This document shows, one piece after another, positions 1 through 5,681 of a stretch of 12,362 nt of DNA. A model generated the notes under the pieces. It was not told the origin of the DNA. It ran no database searches and saw only the letters and a list, made by a program, of their open reading frames with translations. This stretch comes from TWA4 sp034086685 (GTDB taxonomy: Bacteria > Bacillota > Clostridia > Lachnospirales > Lachnospiraceae). The translations under genes and the position numbers were made by a program. How positions within the stretch are numbered: the stretch's first letter is position 1; each line of letters opens with the position of its first letter. Location of the stretch: the NCBI GenBank assembly GCA_034086685.1, contig JAXDZY010000150.1:1-12362 (forward strand). The letters run 5' to 3'.

Positions 1-64
1 CCTCCTGGATATAGTATACCACATATCAGAATAAAATACTATATATTACTATAAAATAAAACAA
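1..64 (-). promoter_or_regulatory. Probable promoter and Shine-Dalgarno sequence of a minus-strand gene off the left edge
   Basis: Read on the minus strand, TTGTTT (59-64) and TAGTAT (36-41) are separated by 17 bases, a plausible sigma-A promoter. The last bases before the window edge read CCAGGAGG (1-8), a strong Shine-Dalgarno sequence pointing left. A minus-strand gene therefore probably starts just outside the window. None of its coding sequence is visible, so its identity is unknown. The stretch is very AT-rich, so the -35/-10 match alone is weak evidence; the Shine-Dalgarno match is the stronger part. Confidence 0.4.
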
Positions 65-76
65 AAAATTTGACAC

Positions 77-104
77 AAAAAATGCAGGCTTTATAAGGCC
101 TGCA
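77..104 (-). terminator. Terminator-like hairpin, minus strand
   Basis: TGCAGGC (83-89) and GCCTGCA (98-104) form a seven-base-pair GC-rich stem around a short AT loop. On the minus strand the stem is followed directly by six T residues (complement of A 77-82), the form of an intrinsic terminator. No minus-strand gene lies immediately to its right, so it may end antisense transcription or act as an attenuator for the gene off the left edge. On the plus strand the downstream sequence is AAAGTATTTT, a much poorer terminator. A promoter-like TTGACA (70-75) with TATAAG (92-97) overlaps it on the plus strand. Confidence 0.45.
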
Positions 105-238
105 AAGTATTTTCTCATTGTGTAACTGTCAAACTCCCGGGTGGTTTTCTGTTTATACGCTGTACTCGTGGACAACGGAGTGAAATAATCTGTTATCATA
201 ACTTAAAATAATTTAAAGAATTTTTAACTGTTTCTTTA
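105..238. other. Gene-free stretch with no recognised element
   Basis: No open frame with a ribosome binding site, no tRNA-like fold and no clear repeat was seen here. The right part is AT-rich and could be upstream promoter sequence for the lipoprotein operon. Together with the flanking regulatory elements it makes up the 361-base gene-free left end of the window. Confidence 0.5.
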
Positions 239-267
239 TTGTACTTCTCATCCTGTCATGGTATAAC
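239..267 (+). promoter_or_regulatory. Promoter of the lipoprotein operon
   Basis: TTGTAC (239-244) and TATAAC (262-267) are separated by exactly 17 bases, which fits a sigma-A promoter. The start site would fall near 274. The -10 element lies inside a small perfect dyad, ATGGT (258-262) and ACCAT (266-270). A transcript from here would begin almost directly with the stem-loop at 276-334 and reach the first lipoprotein start at 362. Confidence 0.5.
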
Positions 268-275
268 CATAAAAG

Positions 276-334
276 TTATAGCAGGACAGGATATTACTGC
301 ACTCTAACTGCACTGTTTTCCTGTCCTGCTGTAA
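276..334 (+). promoter_or_regulatory. Long stem-loop in the 5' leader of the lipoprotein operon
   Basis: The arms GCAGGACAGGA (281-291) and TCCTGTCCTGC (319-329) are perfectly complementary. Pairing extends outward to 276-291 with 319-334, sixteen pairs including one wobble. The 27-base loop carries two copies of ACTGCACT (296-303 and 307-314). No T-run follows, so this is not a terminator. A further TCCTGTC (251-257), just upstream in the promoter, could compete for GACAGGA (285-291) at the DNA or read-through RNA level. It may be an mRNA-stabilising 5' hairpin, an operator or a riboregulator; it matches no known riboswitch class that I recognise. Confidence 0.5.
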
Positions 335-361
335 ACCTGATGGAAGAGAGGGATATGTAAT

Positions 362-817
362 ATGTATATGAAGAAAGCAGTTTTGATTTTTGCAGTAATT
401 TTGTCAGTATCGTTGTTTGCGGGATGCGGTTCGCAGAAGGAGACTGCGGCAGATCCGGCCGGTACGGAAGTTTCCGGTGAAGTACAGACAGACAATTTGG
501 CGGCGGATGCGTCAGCTGAGGAAAAGCAGACTGCCGATGTATCTGCAGAAGATGCGCAGGCAGGCAGCAGCGCGGCGGTACAGTCCGGTGAAGAGGAAGA
601 AGAAAAGACCATGACAGGTACGCTGGATGAGATCAAGGACTTCATGTTTGTACTCAAAGAAGGTGAGGATACATACTATGTCTTTGCTTTTGATGAAATG
701 CCTGAGGGGCTGGATTCACTGAAAACGGGGGATAAAGTTACGGTAACGTATACGGGCGAAGTTTCGGAAATCGATGCGTTTACCGGTAAGATTATATCCG
801 TTGAAAAAGCTGAGTAG
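362..817 (+). CDS. Small lipoprotein with a C-terminal OB-like domain
   Basis: This 151-residue protein is probably a secreted, lipid-anchored surface protein of unknown role. Residues 1-21 form a type II signal peptide (positive start, hydrophobic core) ending in a lipobox LFAGC, with Cys22 as the lipidated residue. Residues 23-80 are a low-complexity Ala/Glu/Ser/Asp-rich spacer typical of Firmicute lipoproteins. Residues 81-151 form a compact beta-rich region with a GTLDEI...FVL...YYVFAF...GDKVTVTYTG pattern that resembles small OB-fold or DUF3221-like domains; this resemblance is by eye. An AGAGGG Shine-Dalgarno sequence (347-352) supports the ATG at 362, although ATG 368 (MKKAVL) would also give a normal signal peptide. 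The DUF4300 lipoprotein gene starts 40 bases downstream, so the two are very likely co-transcribed from the promoter at 239-267. Confidence 0.85.
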   Translation: MYMKKAVLIFAVILSVSLFAGCGSQKETAADPAGTEVSGEVQTDNLAADASAEEKQTADVSAEDAQAGSSAAVQSGEEEEEKTMTGTLDEIKDFMFVLKEGEDTYYVFAFDEMPEGLDSLKTGDKVTVTYTGEVSEIDAFTGKIISVEKAE

Positions 818-857
818 TGTGGAAAAGGGAGCCGGATGTGATGAAAAAGGAGAGGAT

Positions 858-1871
858 ATGATAAAGAAGGTATGGAAGAAGGCGTTTTTGATTCTGTCTT
901 TTCTGCTACTGATGCTGTGTGCAGGCTGCGGAGGGAAAAATGATTCTGCAGACGGGTCTTTGAGCGGATCTTCAGCCGGGATTGAATCAGCAGACAGTTC
1001 ATCCGACTGTGCGGACAGTTCGCGGGAAACAGTATCCGGCACATCTGTACAGGATGTTTCAGAGACAGATACGGAGCAGATGGAAGGACAGGACGCGTTC
1101 ATCTGTGAATATACTAATCTTGCGGATGAAACTGCCTGCAAAAAGGTGGATCAGCTTCTGAAGGAGGCGGGTATCTCAGAGGAACGCAGGGATGTTTTCT
1201 TCCGGCATGTGGAGCAGTTCAATTCCAGTGTGGATTCTTCCCTGCTGAAAGGCAGCTTTGAAAAAGCGGATATTTTGTCGCCGGGATACGATCCTTACGA
1301 TCTGCAGGAGCAGTGGATGGAGAACAATCCGGATTTTGAGGGATATAACTGCCGGATTACGGCTTTCGGGTTGTTTGGAGATTTTCTCGATATGGAGTCT
1401 GATGGTGAGATTCGGGATGATGAGTTATTCATGGATAAGGCAGCTTTGGAGGAGGACGGTACTGCACTTCTTCATACCGGTGATCTGGATGCATTCTGCC
1501 GGCTGTTTTCTGTGATTCCCACGGAGAGCACAAAAGATACAGCAGTTCATGCAGGAAAGATACAGGAGGACTGGAAGGAGAGAGGAATCCGTTTTGCTTA
1601 CAGTGACCGTGTTTCCCTCATTACCGTCTGGTTTCATGATCAGTTGTCGGAAGATGAAAATGAACTGCTCATCGGGCATGCAGGAATCCTGATCAATGCT
1701 GATGACGGATTGTATTTCATTGAAAAACTGGCATTTCAGGAACCGTATCAGGTTATCAGGCTGGAATTGAAAAAGGAACTGAAAACTTATCTGATGAAAA
1801 AGTATGACATATCCTGGGGGCAGCAAACAGCACCGGTTTTTATTATGGAAAACGACTATAAAATGGAATAG
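858..1871 (+). CDS. DUF4300-family lipoprotein
   Basis: This 337-residue surface lipoprotein matches my memory of the DUF4300 family, known from streptococci and clostridia and without an established function. The start at 858 is chosen because AAGGAGAGG lies just upstream and it gives a proper signal peptide (MIKKVWKK followed by a hydrophobic core); an upstream in-frame ATG at 774 would spoil the signal. The lipobox is LCAGC with Cys24. Residues 27-80 are an acidic/Ser-rich linker, and residues 81-337 form the globular domain. Family-like motifs are YTNLADE (near 85), GYNCR (Cys165), LFMDK (near 190), IGHAGIL (His274), FIEK (Glu289), FQEPYQ and FIMEND at the C-terminus. The Cys-His-Glu order resembles papain-like or NlpC/P60-like peptidases, but that is inference. 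It is the second gene of an operon with the small lipoprotein. No convincing terminator follows. Confidence 0.85.
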   Translation: MIKKVWKKAFLILSFLLLMLCAGCGGKNDSADGSLSGSSAGIESADSSSDCADSSRETVSGTSVQDVSETDTEQMEGQDAFICEYTNLADETACKKVDQLLKEAGISEERRDVFFRHVEQFNSSVDSSLLKGSFEKADILSPGYDPYDLQEQWMENNPDFEGYNCRITAFGLFGDFLDMESDGEIRDDELFMDKAALEEDGTALLHTGDLDAFCRLFSVIPTESTKDTAVHAGKIQEDWKERGIRFAYSDRVSLITVWFHDQLSEDENELLIGHAGILINADDGLYFIEKLAFQEPYQVIRLELKKELKTYLMKKYDISWGQQTAPVFIMENDYKME

Positions 1872-1899
1872 AATCCGTTTTTTATGGTATTTTTTATAA

Positions 1900-2163
1900 A
1901 ATCGGAGTATTGGCAGCCGGACTTCTCCGACAACCATTGCCAACATAATGACGTCAAACCAGAGGAAAATTAATTCTAAAATGGTGGACCGGTATATTCG
2001 CGGCCTGACTGACAACCTTCTTTTATATGAAGCGAGACGGTACAATGTGAAAGGAAAGCATCTGCTCGTCACAATGAATAAATATTATGTATGCGATGTG
2101 GCTATGAGAAATATGCTGGTAAGAGGAAAGGATACGGATATCGAACATATTCCCGAGAAGTAA
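1900..2163 (+). pseudogene. Remnant of an AAA-family ATPase (DUF4143 region)
   Basis: An open segment of 88 codons encodes a recognisable middle piece of the DUF4143 domain found in AAA_14-type ATP-binding proteins. The pattern SPTTIAN...RKIN...VDRYIRGLTDNLLLYEARRY, then NVKGK, YYVCDVAMRN and DTDIEHI, follows the family pattern (family-like SPTxIAN, DxYI, LYxAxRYxxKGK, KYYVxDxGLRN, DxGHILEN). The resemblance starts before the only nearby ATG (1948), no Shine-Dalgarno sequence precedes that codon, and a stop (1897-1899) lies just upstream. At the right end the family sequence should continue after HILEN, but here it reads HIPEK and stops. The Walker A/B ATPase part and the C-terminal nuclease-like part are absent. 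A 71-residue product from ATG 1948 is possible but unlikely to work. The intact family is often a mobile or toxin-like accessory gene, so this looks like decayed cargo. Confidence 0.72.
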
Positions 2164-2203
2164 CTGCAGAGTGTTAAGATTTCTTTATTTTTTCGCAGGC
2201 TCA

Positions 2204-2232
2204 TTGTAAATATTTCTCATTTATGCTATTCT
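2204..2232 (+). promoter_or_regulatory. Promoter of the membrane protein-YbjQ operon
   Basis: TTGTAA (2204-2209) and TATTCT (2227-2232) are separated by 17 bases, a good sigma-A promoter match. The start site would be near 2239, giving a leader of about 28 bases that contains the GAGGTGAT ribosome binding site (2254-2261) of the small membrane protein. Confidence 0.5.
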
Positions 2233-2266
2233 GGATTCAGCAGATCAGAATGTGAGGTGATATCAG

Positions 2267-2491
2267 ATGCGCGGAAAAAAGATGATTGCGCCGGTTATCA
2301 TAACGATTCTTTTTGTATTATATTATGCAGGGTTTGCCTGTATTTGTTTCTTTATTGAGGGCATTCCGCTGATTTTGAAGATTCTGTTCGGAGCGATTCC
2401 GCTGATTCTGGCGGCAGTCTGTGTCTATGTGCTGATTGAGCGAATTGAAGAGATAAGGAGCGGTGAAGAAGATGATCTTGGTCAATACTGA
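2267..2491 (+). CDS. Small two-helix membrane protein
   Basis: This 74-residue protein is predicted to sit in the cytoplasmic membrane. Residues 1-6 are basic, and two hydrophobic helices cover about residues 7-29 and 33-56. They are followed by an acidic, charged tail (ERIEEIRSGEEDDL) that probably faces the cytoplasm. The start has a GAGGTGAT Shine-Dalgarno sequence five bases upstream. Its end overlaps the start of the YbjQ-family gene by 20 bases (or 29 if the GTG at 2463 is used), and the AAGGAG for the next gene lies inside this coding sequence, so the two are probably translationally coupled. I do not recognise a named family. The tight coupling suggests that the membrane protein and the YbjQ protein work together, perhaps with the membrane protein recruiting the YbjQ ring to the membrane; that is inference. 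Confidence 0.8.
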   Translation: MRGKKMIAPVIITILFVLYYAGFACICFFIEGIPLILKILFGAIPLILAAVCVYVLIERIEEIRSGEEDDLGQY

Positions 2492-2783
2492 TTATATTGC
2501 GGGAAAAGAACTGGAGATGCTGGGTCTGGTTAAAGGCAGCACCATTCAGTCCAAGAATCTGGGAAAGGATATTACGCAGAGTTTTAAAACTCTTGTGGGC
2601 GGTGAGCTGAAAGCTTACAACGAGATGATGAATGATGCCAGAGCACTGGCAACGAAACGTATGGTTGAGGAAGCGGAAGCTCTGGGAGCAGACGCCATCG
2701 TCAATATCCGTTACGCATCGGCAGCCGTTATGCAGGGAGCAGCGGAGGTCATGGCTTACGGAACAGCGGTAAAATTCAGATAA
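2472..2783 (+). CDS. YbjQ/UPF0145 family protein
   Basis: This 103-residue protein belongs to the YbjQ (UPF0145, DUF74) family, small soluble proteins that form ring-like oligomers. The family has been called heavy-metal-binding on structural grounds, but its cellular role is not established. Family features seen are the opening ILVNTDYIAGKE, the GLVKGSTIQSKN strand, GGELKAYNEMMNDAR at the start of the long helix, EAEALGADAIVNIRY, and the closing strand MAYGTAVKF. Length is normal for the family. I chose ATG 2472 because AAGGAG (2455-2460) lies 11 bases upstream; the GTG at 2463 would leave only two bases of spacing, but it cannot be excluded. It is the second gene of an operon with the overlapping membrane protein. 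A small dyad (CTTTCC 2786-2791, GGAAAG 2797-2802) and then a strong bidirectional terminator follow it. Confidence 0.9.
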   Translation: MILVNTDYIAGKELEMLGLVKGSTIQSKNLGKDITQSFKTLVGGELKAYNEMMNDARALATKRMVEEAEALGADAIVNIRYASAAVMQGAAEVMAYGTAVKFR

Positions 2784-2840
2784 TACTTTCCTGTCGGGAA
2801 AGAAAATTGTCTGTTCCGGAACGAAATCGGAATCAGAAAC

Positions 2841-2891
2841 AAAAAACTTCGCAGGGTGAAGATGAAATATCTTTGCTCTGCGAAGTTTTTT
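2841..2891. terminator. Bidirectional terminator between the YbjQ operon and the AEC permease operon
   Basis: AAAAAACTTCGCAG (2841-2854) and CTGCGAAGTTTTTT (2878-2891) are perfect complements, and the inner sequence pairs further with a few mismatches. The stem carries A-runs on its left and T-runs on its right, so it can end transcription from both sides: the plus-strand YbjQ operon and the minus-strand AEC gene, whose stop codon is only a few bases away (2895-2897). Confidence 0.85.
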
Positions 2892-2894
2892 GTT

Positions 2895-3914
2895 TTACAG
2901 CAGCCCCGCCGTACGGAAAATAACGATCTGAATAAATATACTTGCCATGCTGAGCAGTGTGGTCCAGACCACGATCTGGCCGGCGAGGATATCATCAGCG
3001 TTCATTTCGGAGGCCATGACCACGCTGGCTACGGCCATGGGAGAACCGAAGAGGGCAATCAGTACAGCGATGGAGGTGGCATCCAGGGTGATGATTCCCG
3101 GAGCAGCTGCGGCAAATGCCAGTGTAAATCCCATGACCGGTGCACCGATCAGGCGGGCCGCAACACCTGCAGTCAGTTCCTTTTTCATGCCTTTCACGGC
3201 TGTAAAATTAAACTGTGTTCCCAGTACAATCAGGGCAAGCGGAGTTGCCATGCGTGCCAGATAGCTGATGGTGATGTACAGCCAGGGGAGGTCTCTTTCC
3301 AGCGAAAAAATCAGTGAACCGTCAGCATTGCGGGGAATTACCGCACGAACCGCCAGAGCGATAAGACCCGAAACAAGCCCGATAATCAGGGGATTGGCGG
3401 CAATATTTTTCAGTACACGTTTTATGTTGAAAGAGTGTTCGGAATCTGAGTACAGTGCCATGCACAGAATGGCGGTAAAATTGTAGTAAATAACCGTAGG
3501 TGCCTGCAGGGCGCTTGCCAGTGCATTTCCGGCGCTTCCGGCAAGGGACGCCGCCACCGGAAGACCAATGATGGCAAAATTGGAACGGAAAGCAGCCTGA
3601 ATCAGAACGCCTCTCCGTGCGCGGACCGCTGTGCAGGTGTGTGCGATCAGAAAACCGGCAGCAGTCAGCACTATTACGGTAAACAGAACGAAAAATACCG
3701 TATTAAGCGGAATTTCCCAGATTCCCTCCAGCTTGTAGATATTGGTAAACATAAGGCAGGAAAACCCGAACCGGAAGTTGAATTTGTTGGCTGGTTTGAT
3801 GAATTCCTGTGTCAGGATGCCCTTTTGTTTTGCACAGTATCCCAGAAGAATCAGGGCAAGAATCGGGACAACTGCGTTAAAAGCAAAGTATAATGTGGAT
3901 AAAATCGTATTCAT
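2895..3914 (-). CDS. AEC-family permease (auxin efflux carrier/malate permease type)
   Basis: This 339-residue integral membrane protein belongs to the AEC family. Bacterial members move organic acids such as malate or malonate; the substrate here is unknown. About ten hydrophobic segments in two halves are visible. Family signs are the N-terminal VVPILALILLGYCAKQKGIL, the NKFNFRFGFSCLMFTNIY stretch, the RSNFAIIGLPVA motif near residue 120, NPLIIGLVSGLIAL near 180, MATPLALIVLGTQF near 230, and a C-terminal LFGSPMAVASVVMASEM motif. Length is normal (300-350). The start codon overlaps the stop of the upstream LysR gene as ATGA (3911-3914) and has no good ribosome binding site of its own, so translation is probably coupled to the regulator. 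Regulation by that LysR protein is likely from its position. The gene ends at the bidirectional terminator. Confidence 0.9.
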   Translation of the reverse strand: MNTILSTLYFAFNAVVPILALILLGYCAKQKGILTQEFIKPANKFNFRFGFSCLMFTNIYKLEGIWEIPLNTVFFVLFTVIVLTAAGFLIAHTCTAVRARRGVLIQAAFRSNFAIIGLPVAASLAGSAGNALASALQAPTVIYYNFTAILCMALYSDSEHSFNIKRVLKNIAANPLIIGLVSGLIALAVRAVIPRNADGSLIFSLERDLPWLYITISYLARMATPLALIVLGTQFNFTAVKGMKKELTAGVAARLIGAPVMGFTLAFAAAAPGIITLDATSIAVLIALFGSPMAVASVVMASEMNADDILAGQIVVWTTLLSMASIFIQIVIFRTAGLL

Positions 3915-4903
3915 AAAGAAGTCTCGACAGCCCCCTTTTCGTGTACATAAAGCTTCGGAAACATATCATGAAACAGCTGAAGCAGCGAGCGGAGAGGAGC
4001 TGTCTGGTAAAGATTTTTCCGGTAGACCAGACAGATCTGCCGGGTTTCGGTATAGTCTTTAATAAAAAAGTAACGAACCTGCGGGTCATATATATGCCTT
4101 CCTGCGTAAATTTCCGGTACAAAGGTTGCTCCAAGCTGGCTGGAAACCAGGGAGACTGCCATATCCAGATTCCGGCAGGTCAGACGGATATCCGGATAGA
4201 AGGAAGTTGATTCACAGATTTTCCGGCTGATTTTACCGATGACATGGTCGGGAGAAAGCAGGATAAAAGGGCAGGAAGACAGGTCTGTCAGGGTGATGGT
4301 TTTTGCGCCGGACAGGGTGCGGTGTATGGTGCTTCCTTCTTTGGCCGGGGAATCGACGGGAACGATTTCAGGGTGTTTTTCCAGATAGGTGCAGGGAACT
4401 GCAAGCAGTATTTTCTCTACTGCCAGTAAATCATTTCTGTAATTCAGCGTATCGGGATTGGGAATGTCCACCATAAAATCAAGTTCATTGTTATCAAGCA
4501 TTTTTTTCAGCTGATAGGTGGGGCTTTCTTCAATCCGGAGCTCACAGTCGGGGAAATCCTGATAAAATTGTTTCACAATTTCGGGGAGCAGCAGAATGCT
4601 CCGGTGAGGGCTGATTCCGAAACGGATCAGATGGCGGCGGTCTTTGGCAATATCATTCATCTTTGCAGTAAGCTGCTGCTGAGAGTGAAGTGTGGAAACG
4701 GCCCATTCATAAAAAAGACTTCCGGCATAGGTCGGTGTGGTTTCTCCGTTTTTGCGCTCAAACAGAGCAGTGCCGATTTCTTTTTCCAGGGACTGTATGC
4801 TGAGAGAAAGTGACGGCTGAGAGATGAAAAGCTTTCTGGCTGCTTTTGTGATGCTTTTTTCTTCTGTGATGGTAATCACGTACTGTAACTGGTTCCAGTT
4901 CAT
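3911..4903 (-). CDS. LysR-family transcriptional regulator, linked to the AEC permease
   Basis: This 330-residue regulator has the LysR layout. An N-terminal winged helix-turn-helix covers residues 1-60 (MNWNQLQYVITITEEKSI, then AARKLFISQPSLSLSIQSLE, then a degenerate wing around GTALFERKNGETTPTYAG). A linker helix follows, and then a periplasmic-binding-like effector domain from about residue 90 (RFGISPHRSILLLPEIVKQF) to 305. I start it at 4903 because AAAGGAG lies about ten bases upstream and the protein then begins where LysR proteins normally do; an in-frame ATG at 4948 would add 15 unusual residues. The AEC gene follows with a four-base overlap, which makes this a regulator-transporter operon. 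The effector is probably a small organic acid carried by the permease, by inference. A palindrome at 4962-4978 in the divergent promoter region is a candidate operator and could also serve the CHR transporter genes. Confidence 0.9.
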   Translation of the reverse strand: MNWNQLQYVITITEEKSITKAARKLFISQPSLSLSIQSLEKEIGTALFERKNGETTPTYAGSLFYEWAVSTLHSQQQLTAKMNDIAKDRRHLIRFGISPHRSILLLPEIVKQFYQDFPDCELRIEESPTYQLKKMLDNNELDFMVDIPNPDTLNYRNDLLAVEKILLAVPCTYLEKHPEIVPVDSPAKEGSTIHRTLSGAKTITLTDLSSCPFILLSPDHVIGKISRKICESTSFYPDIRLTCRNLDMAVSLVSSQLGATFVPEIYAGRHIYDPQVRYFFIKDYTETRQICLVYRKNLYQTAPLRSLLQLFHDMFPKLYVHEKGAVETSL

Positions 4904-4961
4904 CGATTGGAATCTCCTTTGCTGAAATAATCCTTGTATCAAATTCACCTGATATCTGTAT

Positions 4962-4978
4962 CATAGTTTAAAACTATG
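4962..4978. promoter_or_regulatory. Candidate LysR operator (dyad)
   Basis: CATAGTTT (4962-4969) and AAACTATG (4971-4978) form a perfect eight-base dyad around one A. The core reads ATAG, seven bases, CTAT, the spacing typical of LysR-type boxes (for example ATAA-N7-TTAT or ATAC-N7-GTAT sites). It lies 59 bases upstream of the LysR start and 130 bases upstream of the CHR gene start, in their shared intergenic region, so it may serve autoregulation, divergent control or both. Confidence 0.5.
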
Positions 4979-5108
4979 TTTTTAATAATAAGACATATAT
5001 TATACAAATGTCAATAAAAATGCTACAGTTAATGAAAGCGGATCCATTCCGATATGTAAAAAAACAGGGATATTCCGACAAATAATATGGAAGATGAGGA
5101 GAAGAAAC

Positions 5109-5681
5109 ATGAGGAAAAAGCTTAACATGACCAGTGGAAAATTGAAAAACAGCCTGATGCTGTTTCTGTTTTTTGTTAAGATCGGCTGTTTTACTTTCGG
5201 AGGCGGCTGGAGTATTCTGGCCCAGATGGAGCAGGAGTTTGTTGACCGGAAAAAGATTCTCACAAAGGAAGAACTGCTGGATATGGTGGCAGTAGGAAGG
5301 TCGCTTCCCGGAATTATGATTACAAATATCAGCATGCTGTTCGGTTACCGGTTCGGAGGATGGATCGGCGGTTTCTGCGCTGTTTTTGGCATCACATTTC
5401 CTGCAGTGGCAATTCTTTCCATAGTTACAGTATTTTATACAGCGCTCAAAGACAATCACTGGATGTATGCAGCACTTCGCGGAATCCGGGCAGCGGTCGT
5501 TCCCATTATCGGAAGTGCAGCACTTTCTCTGGGAAAGGAAGTTTTTAAAACCAGGAAAGGATGTATTATCTGCGCTGTGGCTTTTCTGCTGTACATGTTT
5601 ACAGATATGGGAAATATTACGATGATTGCAGCGGGAGTTGTTCTGGCACTTGTATGGAGAGGAGGAAAACAGATATGGTAA
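5109..5681 (+). CDS. Chromate-transporter-family protein, N-terminal-type half
   Basis: This 190-residue membrane protein is a single-domain member of the CHR family. Full-length ChrA has two such domains in one chain; in Bacillus and many Clostridia they are two adjacent genes that probably work as a heterodimer. Visible features are a first amphipathic/hydrophobic segment ending in the family signature FGGGW (residues 30-34), QEFVDRKKILTKEELLDMVAVG, the SLPGIMITN motif (Pro67, Gly68; the canonical TPGP is altered to LPGI), and about five hydrophobic segments. The start at 5109 follows GAGGAG with normal spacing. It overlaps the next CHR gene by seven bases, which supports joint translation. 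Chromate export is the founding activity of the family, but in an anaerobic gut-type bacterium the natural anion is uncertain. Confidence 0.88.
   Translation: MRKKLNMTSGKLKNSLMLFLFFVKIGCFTFGGGWSILAQMEQEFVDRKKILTKEELLDMVAVGRSLPGIMITNISMLFGYRFGGWIGGFCAVFGITFPAVAILSIVTVFYTALKDNHWMYAALRGIRAAVVPIIGSAALSLGKEVFKTRKGCIICAVAFLLYMFTDMGNITMIAAGVVLALVWRGGKQIW

Noticed and set aside
70..97. Promoter-like TTGACA-N16-TATAAG on the plus strand
   Set aside because: The -10 part lies within the hairpin stem of the minus-strand terminator and no gene starts nearby; it may be real but is not supported enough to list as a feature.
774..857. Upstream in-frame extension of the DUF4300 lipoprotein
   Set aside because: It would overlap the previous gene and bury the signal peptide; ATG 858 has a good ribosome binding site.
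1425..2072. 215-codon minus-strand frame over the end of the DUF4300 gene
   Set aside because: It overlaps a recognisable lipoprotein gene and the DUF4143 remnant on the other strand, and its translation has no domain character.
2813..2822. GTTCCGGAAC palindrome after the YbjQ gene
   Set aside because: A ten-base palindrome between a stop codon and a terminator, with no regulatory context; probably chance.
2856..3317. 153-codon plus-strand frame inside the AEC permease
   Set aside because: Antisense to a clear permease; it starts within the terminator stem and shows only shadow-type composition.
5561..5674. Upstream extension of the second CHR gene
   Set aside because: It lies in another frame of the first CHR gene; the GAGGAGG site supports the start at 5675.
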